From Microcaldota archaeon (GTDB lineage: Archaea > Micrarchaeota > Micrarchaeia > Micrarchaeales > Micrarchaeaceae), in assembly GCA_021816895.1 (NCBI GenBank), contig JAKAWW010000001.1, positions 805,067 to 869,066 of the forward strand: 64,000 nucleotides of DNA, written 5' to 3'. This document shows positions 33,605 through 40,712 of this stretch, piece after piece. The translations under genes were made by a program, and so were the position numbers. Below the pieces are notes generated by a model. The model was not told the DNA's origin, ran no database searches, and saw only the letters and a list, made by a program, of their open reading frames with translations. Numbering within the stretch: the stretch's first letter is position 1; each line of letters opens with the position of its first letter.

Positions 33605-33631
33605 TAAAAACAAAAGGATACGAGAGACAAA

Positions 33632-33674
33632 TAGAAAAAAATAAAAAACAAAAATAGGCTGTAACAACAGCCTA
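33632..33674 (-). terminator. Strong hairpin/T-run terminator of the 12-codon gene
   Basis: On the minus strand TAGGCTGT-TGTT-ACAGCCTA (8-bp perfect stem, 33655-33674) is followed at once by TTTTTGTTTTTTATTTTTTT. The orientation is clear, since the T-run lies only on the minus-strand 3' side. The first three bases of the stem are the TAG stop of the mini-ORF. Confidence 0.7.
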
Positions 33675-33710
33675 CTTGCGCTTTTTACCCTTTCCCTTTT
33701 TCTTTGCCAT
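33672..33710 (-). CDS. Candidate 12-residue Lys-rich peptide gene (MAKKKGKGKKRK)
   Basis: A short ORF with all parts of a transcription unit. A TATA box (33746-33753) lies about 36 bases upstream and GTGA lies shortly before the ATG at 33710. Twelve codons give MAKKKGKGKKRK, then TAG, which starts a perfect terminator hairpin. The product has a cationic composition like eL41 and ribosomal tails. It could be a tiny ribosome-binding peptide, or the ORF may be chance within a small non-coding RNA. I do not know a described family of this size; coding status is unproven. Confidence 0.45.
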   Translation of the reverse strand: MAKKKGKGKKRK

Positions 33711-33745
33711 TTATGTCACTTTGATTTTATATCGATTAACATATA

Positions 33746-33753
33746 TTTAAATA
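33746..33753. promoter_or_regulatory. Palindromic TATA element, possibly bidirectional
   Basis: TTTAAATA within ATATTTAAATAT reads as a TATA box on both strands. It is spaced for a start near 33722 on the minus strand (mini-gene) and near 33778 on the plus strand (GTPase, ATG 33793). Confidence 0.55.
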
Positions 33754-33792
33754 TGCGTAAGACAGATAAAAATACAAATAAACATATGTGTA

Positions 33793-34938
33793 ATGAAGTA
33801 TATAAAAAAGCATGGCAATAAATTTTGCATGGTGGGTCTTTTGGAATCAAAGCGCAGCGCACTTGAAGGGAAGCTTGACGAGCTCAAGGAAGAGTATTCC
33901 AAGACAAAGTACAACAAGGCCACAAACAAGCACCTTGGGATATTAAGGAGGAAGATTGCCGAGGTAAAGAAGGAGATTGTTGAATCAGGCAGGGGGAAGG
34001 CAGGCAGCGGGTTTTTCGTCAAAAAGAGCGGCGATGCGACTGTTGCACTTGTAGGATTTCCAAGCACAGGCAAGTCCACCATAATAAATGCGCTCACGGG
34101 AACAAGCTCTAAGACAGCGGCGCATGCATTTACGACTCTTGAGATACTGCCCGGCACGCTCGTCTATAGGGGTGCGCACATACAGATATTTGACATGCCT
34201 GGCATAATAGAAGGCGCACACATAGGAATTGGCGGAGGGAGATCCGTACTAGCGTCGCTGCGCAGCGTAAACCTGATAGTGTTTGTAGTTGATGCAACAG
34301 ATTACGGCAAGCTTGAAATGCTCATTGAAGAGCTGAGAAGGCTCAACATATTCGTAAACAGGGACAAGCCCAAGGTAAGGATAGATGCGGCAAGCGCGAA
34401 CATAGGCATAGCGATAGAGAGGAACAGCTCCTCGATAAGCGACAACGACATTAAGACAATACTCAAGAGCTTCAACATCTACAATGCGCATATTGCCATA
34501 GAGCAGGAGATAAGCACCGACGAGCTCATTGCGTTCGTGACCGGCAGGTCGTATTACTTAAAGGCGATAGTCGCATTGAACAAAATAGATATGGCCGGCA
34601 ATTACATAGCTATAGCAGAGAAAATTTCAAGCGCGTACGGCATGTACGTGGTGCCGATAAGCGCTATCGAAGGCACCAACATGGAAGAGCTCAAGGAAGC
34701 GATATACAACGGGCTGCAGCTTATTACCGTTTACCTCAAGCCCAAGGGCGGCAAAGCAGAGCCGCTGATATTGCATGGCGCAGCGACAGTCGCAGACGCT
34801 GCCGCAAAAGTACACAACGAGCTCAAGAACCAGCTCAAATGCGCATATATAAGTGGACCAAGCGCCAAGTTCAGCGGGCAGAAGGTAGGCGCAAACCACC
34901 TGCTCAAGAATGGCGACACTGTAACATTCATGAGATAG
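33793..34938 (+). CDS. DRG/Obg-family GTPase with TGS domain
   Basis: 381 aa (or 369 aa from the Met at 33829, which gives a more typical N-terminus). The N-terminal basic helical region YNKATNKHLGILRRKIAEVK is typical of DRG. G1 is GFPSTGKST (about 88-96), G3 DMPGIIEGAHIGIGGG and G4 NKID; a TGS domain forms the last 65 residues. Archaeal DRG proteins associate with ribosomes. The first 12 residues of the long form are AT-rich-encoded and may be untranslated. Confidence 0.92.
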   Translation: MKYIKKHGNKFCMVGLLESKRSALEGKLDELKEEYSKTKYNKATNKHLGILRRKIAEVKKEIVESGRGKAGSGFFVKKSGDATVALVGFPSTGKSTIINALTGTSSKTAAHAFTTLEILPGTLVYRGAHIQIFDMPGIIEGAHIGIGGGRSVLASLRSVNLIVFVVDATDYGKLEMLIEELRRLNIFVNRDKPKVRIDAASANIGIAIERNSSSISDNDIKTILKSFNIYNAHIAIEQEISTDELIAFVTGRSYYLKAIVALNKIDMAGNYIAIAEKISSAYGMYVVPISAIEGTNMEELKEAIYNGLQLITVYLKPKGGKAEPLILHGAATVADAAAKVHNELKNQLKCAYISGPSAKFSGQKVGANHLLKNGDTVTFMR

Positions 34939-34977
34939 CTTTTTATCTTTGCAATACATAATAGAAATTAAAGCAGA

Positions 34978-35487
34978 GTGGGTAATGTGCCTATCAGATA
35001 TTGGGAATTTGAAGACGCGCCGCTTAAGGAGAAGCTGAAAAATGTAAATGTCAAGGACATAGCGAAAGTGTTCTTTGACAATGACACGGAAGCATACAGG
35101 TTTGCTTTGCTGCTTCTTGAAGTAAAAAAAGCAGGACAGCTGAGGCTCAAGCACGCGCCGAAAAGCATACCAACAGCAACTGCCAAGAGGTACCTTGATT
35201 TCGGCGTAGAGCTTGGACTGCTGAAGCATGAAAGCAACGCTTATGAGCTCACTGACAGGTTTTCGAAGCCTTTCAGGAACATAGCTACATATATCAAGGC
35301 ATGGATGGACAGCAATTCAAATGAAGACATTGCAGTTGAATTTGCAAACGCGCGCACCGACAAGCAGCATAAGCGCGGAGGGAGGAGGTTTTCTGCTGAT
35401 AATGAAGAAAGCGCTCCTGATGGAACTAAAGCCGGCGGAAGCAGCAATGCCGAGGAAAAAGAAGCGGGCCCGGCGGGAGTTCCATGA
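34978..35487 (+). CDS. Predicted winged-helix protein, unknown function
   Basis: About 169 aa, GTG start (34978 or 34987). The core has a helical DNA-binding look: PIRYWEFEDAPLKEKLKNVN, KAGQLRLKHAPKSIPTATAK and YLDFGVELGLLKHESNAYEL (strand pair like a wing). A 50-residue, low-complexity polar tail follows. The last 8 codons run antisense through the acceptor and T-stem of the minus-strand tRNA-Arg gene (35465-35572). I do not recognise a named family. Confidence 0.6.
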   Translation: MGNVPIRYWEFEDAPLKEKLKNVNVKDIAKVFFDNDTEAYRFALLLLEVKKAGQLRLKHAPKSIPTATAKRYLDFGVELGLLKHESNAYELTDRFSKPFRNIATYIKAWMDSNSNEDIAVEFANARTDKQHKRGGRRFSADNEESAPDGTKAGGSSNAEEKEAGPAGVP

Positions 35488-35572
35488 GCATCCATGCGTA
35501 TGGATACTTATTTTGAACCCGCGACCTTCAGCTTAGAAGGCTGCCGCTCTATCCAAGCTGAGCTACGGGCCC
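35465..35572 (-). tRNA. tRNA-Arg, anticodon TCT, with a 33-nt intron in the T-loop
   Basis: The minus-strand cloverleaf has acceptor GGGCCCG/CGGGCCC (7 pairs), TA at 8-9 and D-arm GCTC/GAGC. The anticodon arm GCAGC/GCTGA has one G-A mismatch at 27-43; its loop CTTCTAA gives anticodon TCT (Arg, AGA/AGG). The variable loop is AGGTC, the T-stem GCGGG/CCCGC, discriminator G, and CCA is not encoded. The gene is 108 nt; excising 33 nt from the T-loop gives a normal 75-nt tRNA with T-loop TTCAAAT. Its 5' end directly abuts the stop codon of tatD, so the two may be co-transcribed and the tRNA released by RNase P. Confidence 0.94.
35479..35511 (-). other. tRNA intron at position 59/60 (T-loop) of tRNA-Arg(TCT)
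   Basis: The fold is T-stem, bulge ACT, central helix TTCA/TGGA (one T-G), bulge AAA, then an 11-position intron helix with one mismatch closed by loop ACGC (ATCCAT/ATGGAT at its tip). Cutting each bulge after its second base removes 33 nt and restores TTCAAAT, the same position as in tRNA-Arg(TCG). Confidence 0.88.
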
Positions 35573-36364
35573 CTAATGGCGTACAAAGCCAGCATCAATA
35601 CCGAAGAATTTTCTCGTGTTATAAAAAAGCACCTCGGCAGCCTTTTCGAAAGACATGCCTTTTGCAGATGCAATTATCTCTATCGATTTCTTCACATCAA
35701 GCGGACTTGTGCCTGCTGCAGGCGCGTCGCTTTCTGCCAGTATATTATCTATTGCTACATCTTTTATAACCCTATCCCTCCTTGAAGACTTGAATGGGGG
35801 TATCGATATCATGTAGCCGCGCCGCTCGGCCCTCTTTGCCTGTTCTGCATTTCCCTCGAAAAAATGCAGATGCGCCTTTGCTATGTTCTTTTCCTCAAGC
35901 ATGAGCAACACGTCTTCAACAGCGTTGCGGGCATGAACGCTTACCGGAAGATTGAGCGAAACTGCCAGATCGAGGAATCTGTCGAGCACTTCGCGCTGCC
36001 TTTTCAGCAAGTTTGCATCTGCAGTGATCTTGTTGTCAAGCCCTATTTCGCCTATTGCTACTATGTGCTGCCTGTTGCTTTCAGCAAGATGAATGTTGAA
36101 TTCGAGTTCCTCGCCACTTATGTTGGAATGTTCTGGATCGATGCCCACAGCGGCAAAAATATTTATGTTGTCAGCAAGCTTTAGCGTTGCCATGTTGGAC
36201 TTTGTATCTACGCCATTGGTTATTATAACCCGCACGCCACTTTTTATGGCGTTGCTTATTTCTTCAGCACTGAGCATATCCAGATGGCAGTGCGCATCGG
36301 CCATTCTTGTTATTGACGCTTCTTTCGCACTTGATATTGCAAGCGTCTGCTCTTTTTGTGGCAT
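35573..36364 (-). CDS. tatD: TatD-family metal-dependent nuclease
   Basis: 263 aa. The metal site residues can be placed: DAHCHLD (H25, H27), GEIGLD, SVHARNA, the AHLHFFEG His and AESDAP near the C-terminus. TatD enzymes are 3'-5' DNA exonucleases in repair and degradation. The ATG at 36364 is about one TATA-to-start distance (25 bases) from TTTATAAAG, so a leaderless message is likely; an internal ATG (residue 21) matches the usual family start. tRNA-Arg follows without a gap. Confidence 0.9.
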   Translation of the reverse strand: MPQKEQTLAISSAKEASITRMADAHCHLDMLSAEEISNAIKSGVRVIITNGVDTKSNMATLKLADNINIFAAVGIDPEHSNISGEELEFNIHLAESNRQHIVAIGEIGLDNKITADANLLKRQREVLDRFLDLAVSLNLPVSVHARNAVEDVLLMLEEKNIAKAHLHFFEGNAEQAKRAERRGYMISIPPFKSSRRDRVIKDVAIDNILAESDAPAAGTSPLDVKKSIEIIASAKGMSFEKAAEVLFYNTRKFFGIDAGFVRH

Positions 36365-36445
36365 AGTTTTATTGCTGCGGTTATCTTTATAAATATATAT
36401 AGAGCAATAATAAGTAGGTATAATTTGTTAAAGAGAGGCAATAAT

Positions 36446-37585
36446 ATGGATAGGCAAGTTGATGTAAGCGAAGTAAAAAAAGAGGAGAAGGGCGTAGAAA
36501 GACACATTTCTGACATCGAAAACAGGCTATGGATCATGCAAATGATAAGCGTGGTGCTCGTAATATTCATTATTGCTGCAATAATCTATTCGTTCCTAAG
36601 CATAAACGGCATAAATTCCAGGCTCTCCGTTATGCAGTCAGAGATAAAAAGCATTTCTATAACCGCGATTGGAACTAGCCTCAATTCTACTGCTGTATCA
36701 AACAGCACTTTCGGGCACAGGCTTACTAATATAGACGTGCCTTTTAATACTACTGAGCTTGCAGCGATCAACAATGCCCCAAACAGCTACTTTGAGCAAG
36801 CAGGAGAGATGGTATTCAACACTTCGGCGGGCAACCCGTTTGGCGAAACATATTCGAATGGCAATTATATCGGCACCGTATTCCTTACAAAACCCATAAC
36901 AGTAACCCCTTATATTGTGAATGGAAAGCCTAGCGTTATATACCTGGGAGCAATCTCTTGCGTGTTCTGCGGAGAGAACAGGTGGTCTATGGCCCTTGCG
37001 CTATCGAGATTCGGCTCTTTCAAGAAACTGTTCACGGGTTATAGCTCGTTTGGCGATGAGGATGTGCCTACGATATACTGGAACAAAGACAACTATACCA
37101 CTGCTGCAGGCGCATCATTTGGCAACATGTATTCCAGCAGCTACATAAATTTTATATCGGCAGACTATGATTCTCCGATAGTGCAGGGCTTTCAGTTCCC
37201 GCCAAGCGGACCCAGCTATTTTGTGGGCTTGGCGCCAAACAGCACGTACAGGAATGCGTACTCCCTGATAAATAAGACGGGCCTCTTCGGAGGAACGCCG
37301 TTTACAATATGGGGGAGCGTGGTCCAAAGCGGCGCAGATGTGATTGCATTTGGCACGGTGCCGCCAGGCCAGTCAAGCAGCCTTCTCGGGATATCATACC
37401 TTACGCACGGGCAGCTTTTGAGCCAGATTGCAAACTTCAACACCACAGTAGCGAAAGAAGAATATGCAGGAGCAGACGTATATATAGCAGATATCTGCCC
37501 CGCAATAAACAACTCTGCGCCTGTATGCTCGCTGCCAGCAATACAGAAAATGGAGGAGGTTATGGGCCTTAATGCAACGAAGTAG
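36446..37585 (+). CDS. DUF929 extracytoplasmic thioredoxin-like protein
   Basis: 379 aa from ATG 36446. A 30-residue charged cytosolic start, one membrane segment (WIMQMISVVLVIFIIAAIIY) and a large outside domain. The domain carries IYLGAISCVFCGENRWSMAL with a CxxC pair and the ALSRFG signature of DUF929 proteins, found mainly in thermoacidophilic archaea. A second Cys pair lies near the end (ADICP, VCSLP). The pattern points to a membrane-tethered thiol-disulfide protein; the partner is unknown. It is followed five bases later by a membrane-protein gene. Confidence 0.8.
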   Translation: MDRQVDVSEVKKEEKGVERHISDIENRLWIMQMISVVLVIFIIAAIIYSFLSINGINSRLSVMQSEIKSISITAIGTSLNSTAVSNSTFGHRLTNIDVPFNTTELAAINNAPNSYFEQAGEMVFNTSAGNPFGETYSNGNYIGTVFLTKPITVTPYIVNGKPSVIYLGAISCVFCGENRWSMALALSRFGSFKKLFTGYSSFGDEDVPTIYWNKDNYTTAAGASFGNMYSSSYINFISADYDSPIVQGFQFPPSGPSYFVGLAPNSTYRNAYSLINKTGLFGGTPFTIWGSVVQSGADVIAFGTVPPGQSSSLLGISYLTHGQLLSQIANFNTTVAKEEYAGADVYIADICPAINNSAPVCSLPAIQKMEEVMGLNATK

Positions 37586-37590
37586 TTAGC

Positions 37591-38109
37591 ATGGCATTGC
37601 AAACGTTGAAAATGGTATACAAGCCGCGTTACTTGGCACTAAATGTAGCTATAGCGATAGCGTATTTTTATTTCATCAAGTACCTTATAGCATTCCAGGA
37701 CAAAGGAGTTTTTATCGCAAGCATACCAATATACATGCTGGTAATTTTGAGTATAACATCGGCCATAACCTTTACCATCGCAATCTATTCTATAAACAAC
37801 ACGCGCAGGAACCAGGCTAAAATCACGGCTTCAACGACAAGCGTGCTGAGCGTGGTGGCGAGCGCCATGATTGGCGGGTGTGGATGCCAGGTAAGCATTC
37901 TTGCAGGGCTTGCTGGCATTGTGGCAGGCGCCAGCGGGGCATTTGCACTGAATGTGGTGCTGGCAGAAAATTCATTTTACATAATTTCGGCAATAGTGGC
38001 AATAAACATCCTCCTTGCAATCTACTATGTGAATAAACTTTCAAAGCCCGCGTGCTTGATAAGCAAAGGTGGCGGCAATGCAGAGCAAAAGCGCAATAAG
38101 AAGGGGTAA
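37591..38109 (+). CDS. Four-helix membrane protein with GCGC motif
   Basis: 172 aa, four or five hydrophobic segments (around residues 14-33, 40-65, 82-125 and 130-150). The third contains MIGGCGCQVSILAG, a Cys-Gly-Cys in a membrane setting, then short loops and a basic C-terminal tail. It starts just after the DUF929 gene and overlaps the next gene by 32 bases. Proteins like this accompany DUF929 genes in my recollection of thermoacidophile genomes, but I cannot name the family. A role with the upstream CxxC protein is inference. Confidence 0.6.
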   Translation: MALQTLKMVYKPRYLALNVAIAIAYFYFIKYLIAFQDKGVFIASIPIYMLVILSITSAITFTIAIYSINNTRRNQAKITASTTSVLSVVASAMIGGCGCQVSILAGLAGIVAGASGAFALNVVLAENSFYIISAIVAINILLAIYYVNKLSKPACLISKGGGNAEQKRNKKG

Positions 38110-39163
38110 TAAGGGCAGGAAGGAGCTTGTGAAGGCGCATAGACGCATTGCAAGCCGCATGCATGCTAATGCCAAGAAGAGAGGCCACGCTAAATCATTG
38201 TATAAAAACGCAATAACATACCAAGCAGCAGCCGCTTCATATACCGAAGCAATGCTCAGGAACATACTGAATGCCAATGACAACCGCGTAAGCCAGAATG
38301 CATCGCTTTTGATGCACTGCATTACAAGCATTGCTGATGGCATGCGCACCGAAGCATACAGAAACGGCTTTTCCATAGGCAAGGAGCTCTACAGAATGCT
38401 AAATTCAGATAAGCACTATGAGACATACGAAGAAAGCATACCTGGCCTTGTTTCTTTCTTCGAGAACGCCGGGCTTGGAAATGTAGCGTATGCAGCTTTT
38501 GAGGACATGTTGAGTCTAGACGTTTACAGCAACGAGCACAGGTATGTGGGCTCTAGCATACATGTGTTTGAATCAGGCATCATATCGGGCTTTGTTAGCT
38601 CTGGGCGCAGAAATTACTCCATAATTAGCGAGCGCGCATGCGCCAACAACAATTCAGATCATTGCGAATTTGTGCTGGAAGGAACAGGCTACCGCGGCGC
38701 TGAGCCTGTTAATGGCAACATAAAAGGCAAGGAGCTGCTTGACATGCTCCTTGGGCACATACACAGGCCGCATTACAGCAACGAGTATCTTTCAAGCAGT
38801 TACATGGCGCTTCTTTCTGCCGTAGTTGCGGATCGCAGGTATATAGGAGAGATGAACAGCATAATGAGGTATATAGGCAGCAGCATAGGCGATACATTGG
38901 CAAAAAAGGGCGCCAGCAGCAGGTTGCAAGGCATGCTCAATGTGCTAGACAGCATTTATACGGGAATGGTAGAAGTAAGAAGCAAGAAGCCGATGAGCTT
39001 TATAATGAGTTTCGACGGAACCAAGCTCAACGAGGCATATGTTAGGCTTTCCCTGTCGCTTGTTGAAGGCATTTTCTCCAGGGCATACAGCACAAAAAAG
39101 ATGAAAGCAATAGAAATAAATAGATACAACTTGCATAAGATAAAGATTGCTGAAGAGAGGTAA
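38078..39163 (+). CDS. V4R-domain protein
   Basis: 361 aa from ATG 38078, preceded by GGTGG. The first 45 residues are strongly basic (KAHRRIASRMHANAKKRGH). The region around residues 130-200 (SSIHVFESGIISGFVSSG, NYSIISERACANNNSDHCEF) matches the V4R domain: ESG-I-G, then C...HCEF, a small-molecule or metal-binding module also used in transcription regulators. A helical C-terminal half follows. It overlaps the preceding gene and lies six bases before secY. Its function is unknown; a link to membrane protein insertion is possible from position only. Confidence 0.68.
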   Translation: MQSKSAIRRGNKGRKELVKAHRRIASRMHANAKKRGHAKSLYKNAITYQAAAASYTEAMLRNILNANDNRVSQNASLLMHCITSIADGMRTEAYRNGFSIGKELYRMLNSDKHYETYEESIPGLVSFFENAGLGNVAYAAFEDMLSLDVYSNEHRYVGSSIHVFESGIISGFVSSGRRNYSIISERACANNNSDHCEFVLEGTGYRGAEPVNGNIKGKELLDMLLGHIHRPHYSNEYLSSSYMALLSAVVADRRYIGEMNSIMRYIGSSIGDTLAKKGASSRLQGMLNVLDSIYTGMVEVRSKKPMSFIMSFDGTKLNEAYVRLSLSLVEGIFSRAYSTKKMKAIEINRYNLHKIKIAEER

Positions 39164-39169
39164 ATAGCC

Positions 39170-40636
39170 ATGGCCCTGGAATTCATGGATCACATATCCA
39201 AGTTTATACCATCGATAAAGTCACCCATGAGGCCGCTGTCGCTAAGGGAAAAGATGAAATGGACAGCAATAGTGCTCAGCATCTATTTCATACTTTACAA
39301 CACTTACGCAATAGGGGTCAGCCCTTCAGCGGTCACACAGCCTTATCTTCAGCTCATAAGCATAATATTCGCTGCTAGAATAGGAAGCCTCATTACAGTA
39401 GGCATAGGGCCCATAGTGCTTGCAAGCATAGTGCTGCAGCTCGTAGCTGGCTCCGGATTGCTCAAGGTGGACTTCAATGATACAGTGCAGAAAGCAAGAT
39501 TCCAGGGCCTGCAGAAGCTTGCTGCAATAGTCTTGGCAGTAGGCGAAGCCGTTATATTCGTATCAACGGGATACGTGCCAATAAGCACGCCTGCGGATTT
39601 TGGCATCGTCGCGCTGCAGATTGCGATAGGCGCCATTATAATAATTTACCTTGACGAGACAATGTCAAAGTACGGCATAACTTCTGGAATAAACCTGTTC
39701 ATAGCGAGCGGGGTGTCGTTCGCAATTGTGGCAGGCACTTTCAGCATACTTATACCCGAGGCTGCGCAAGCGATAACTAATGGCGGCGCCGCGGCGCTCT
39801 CTGCTGCAGTGCTTGCTTTCGGGCCGCTCATATTTGCGATAGCCGTGTTCCTTATTAGCATTTACGTTTACGAGATGAAGGTAGAGCTGCCGCTTGCTTT
39901 CGAGCAGTTCCGCGGCGTTGGAGGCAGGCTGCCGCTTCCGTTCCTTTACGTAAGCGTGCTTCCCGTCATACTTGCGTCTTCACTTGAGCTGAGCTTCACT
40001 GTGTGGTTCCGGTTTCTTGCTGGAGTAAAAGGATCTCTGGCTAACCTTGCCAAGTTCATAGCATATTACCAGCCAGTGGGCACGAGCGCAGGCACCACGC
40101 TGCAGCTCAACGGCGGCCTTACATATTTGATATCTCCATCGTTTCCATTGCCGTATTCAGCCAATTATGGTGGTATAGGAGGCTATGGCACCTACTTTAC
40201 ATATCTTGCAACGCACACTACAGACCTTTTCCTGCCTTGGGGTGGTATGGTGCTTGTGCCAGAGTGGGTGCACGTAATTGTGTACACTGTTGTTCTTGTG
40301 CTGCTTTGCATTGTTTTCGGTAAGTTCTGGATCGAGCTCACTGGGCAGAGCCCGAAGAACCTCGCGGAGCAGCTAGGCGGCCAAGGCTGGCAGATACCAG
40401 GCTTCAGGCGCGATCCGCGCATCGTAGAGAACGTGCTCAAAAAGTACATACCAACGCTCACCGTGCTTGGCAGCGTGTTCGTAGGCTTGCTTGCCGCACT
40501 AGCAACGCTCACAGGCGCGATAGGCAGCGGCATGGGCATACTCCTTACCGTTGGAATAATATACATGCTTTACCAGCAGCTGCAGCAGGAAAGGCTGATG
40601 GAAACCTACCCGCTTCTCGAGAAAGTGATAAAGTAG
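39170..40636 (+). CDS. secY: Protein translocase channel SecY
   Basis: 488 aa with ten membrane segments in SecY order. FIPSIKSPMRPLSLREKMKW begins the first helix, VQKARFQGLQKLAAIVLAVG marks TM2b-3, FEQFRGVGGRLPLPFLYVSV the cytosolic loop and TM7 region, and SPKNLAEQLGGQGWQIPGFR (with RRDPR) the C-terminal loop. It is the Sec channel for export and membrane insertion. It follows the DUF929/membrane/V4R genes rather than the ribosomal protein L15 gene that precedes secY in most archaea. Confidence 0.97.
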   Translation: MALEFMDHISKFIPSIKSPMRPLSLREKMKWTAIVLSIYFILYNTYAIGVSPSAVTQPYLQLISIIFAARIGSLITVGIGPIVLASIVLQLVAGSGLLKVDFNDTVQKARFQGLQKLAAIVLAVGEAVIFVSTGYVPISTPADFGIVALQIAIGAIIIIYLDETMSKYGITSGINLFIASGVSFAIVAGTFSILIPEAAQAITNGGAAALSAAVLAFGPLIFAIAVFLISIYVYEMKVELPLAFEQFRGVGGRLPLPFLYVSVLPVILASSLELSFTVWFRFLAGVKGSLANLAKFIAYYQPVGTSAGTTLQLNGGLTYLISPSFPLPYSANYGGIGGYGTYFTYLATHTTDLFLPWGGMVLVPEWVHVIVYTVVLVLLCIVFGKFWIELTGQSPKNLAEQLGGQGWQIPGFRRDPRIVENVLKKYIPTLTVLGSVFVGLLAALATLTGAIGSGMGILLTVGIIYMLYQQLQQERLMETYPLLEKVIK

Positions 40637-40682
40637 CGGTAGCCCATTTGTGCTTATGCATGAGAGCAGAGAGTTACAAGCC

Positions 40683-40695
40683 TTTTAAATATTTA
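40683..40695 (+). promoter_or_regulatory. TATA box of the glycosyltransferase gene
   Basis: TTTTAAATATTTA ends about 18 bases before ATG 40713. A start site 25 bases from its centre would fall at the ATG, so the transcript looks leaderless. Confidence 0.6.
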
Positions 40696-40712
40696 ATTGG
40701 TTAATTCTCTTT

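Noticed and set aside
35494-35785. Plus-strand ORFs over the tRNA-Arg(TCT)/tatD junction
   Set aside because: Antisense to a clear tRNA and to the end of TatD, with no recognisable protein.
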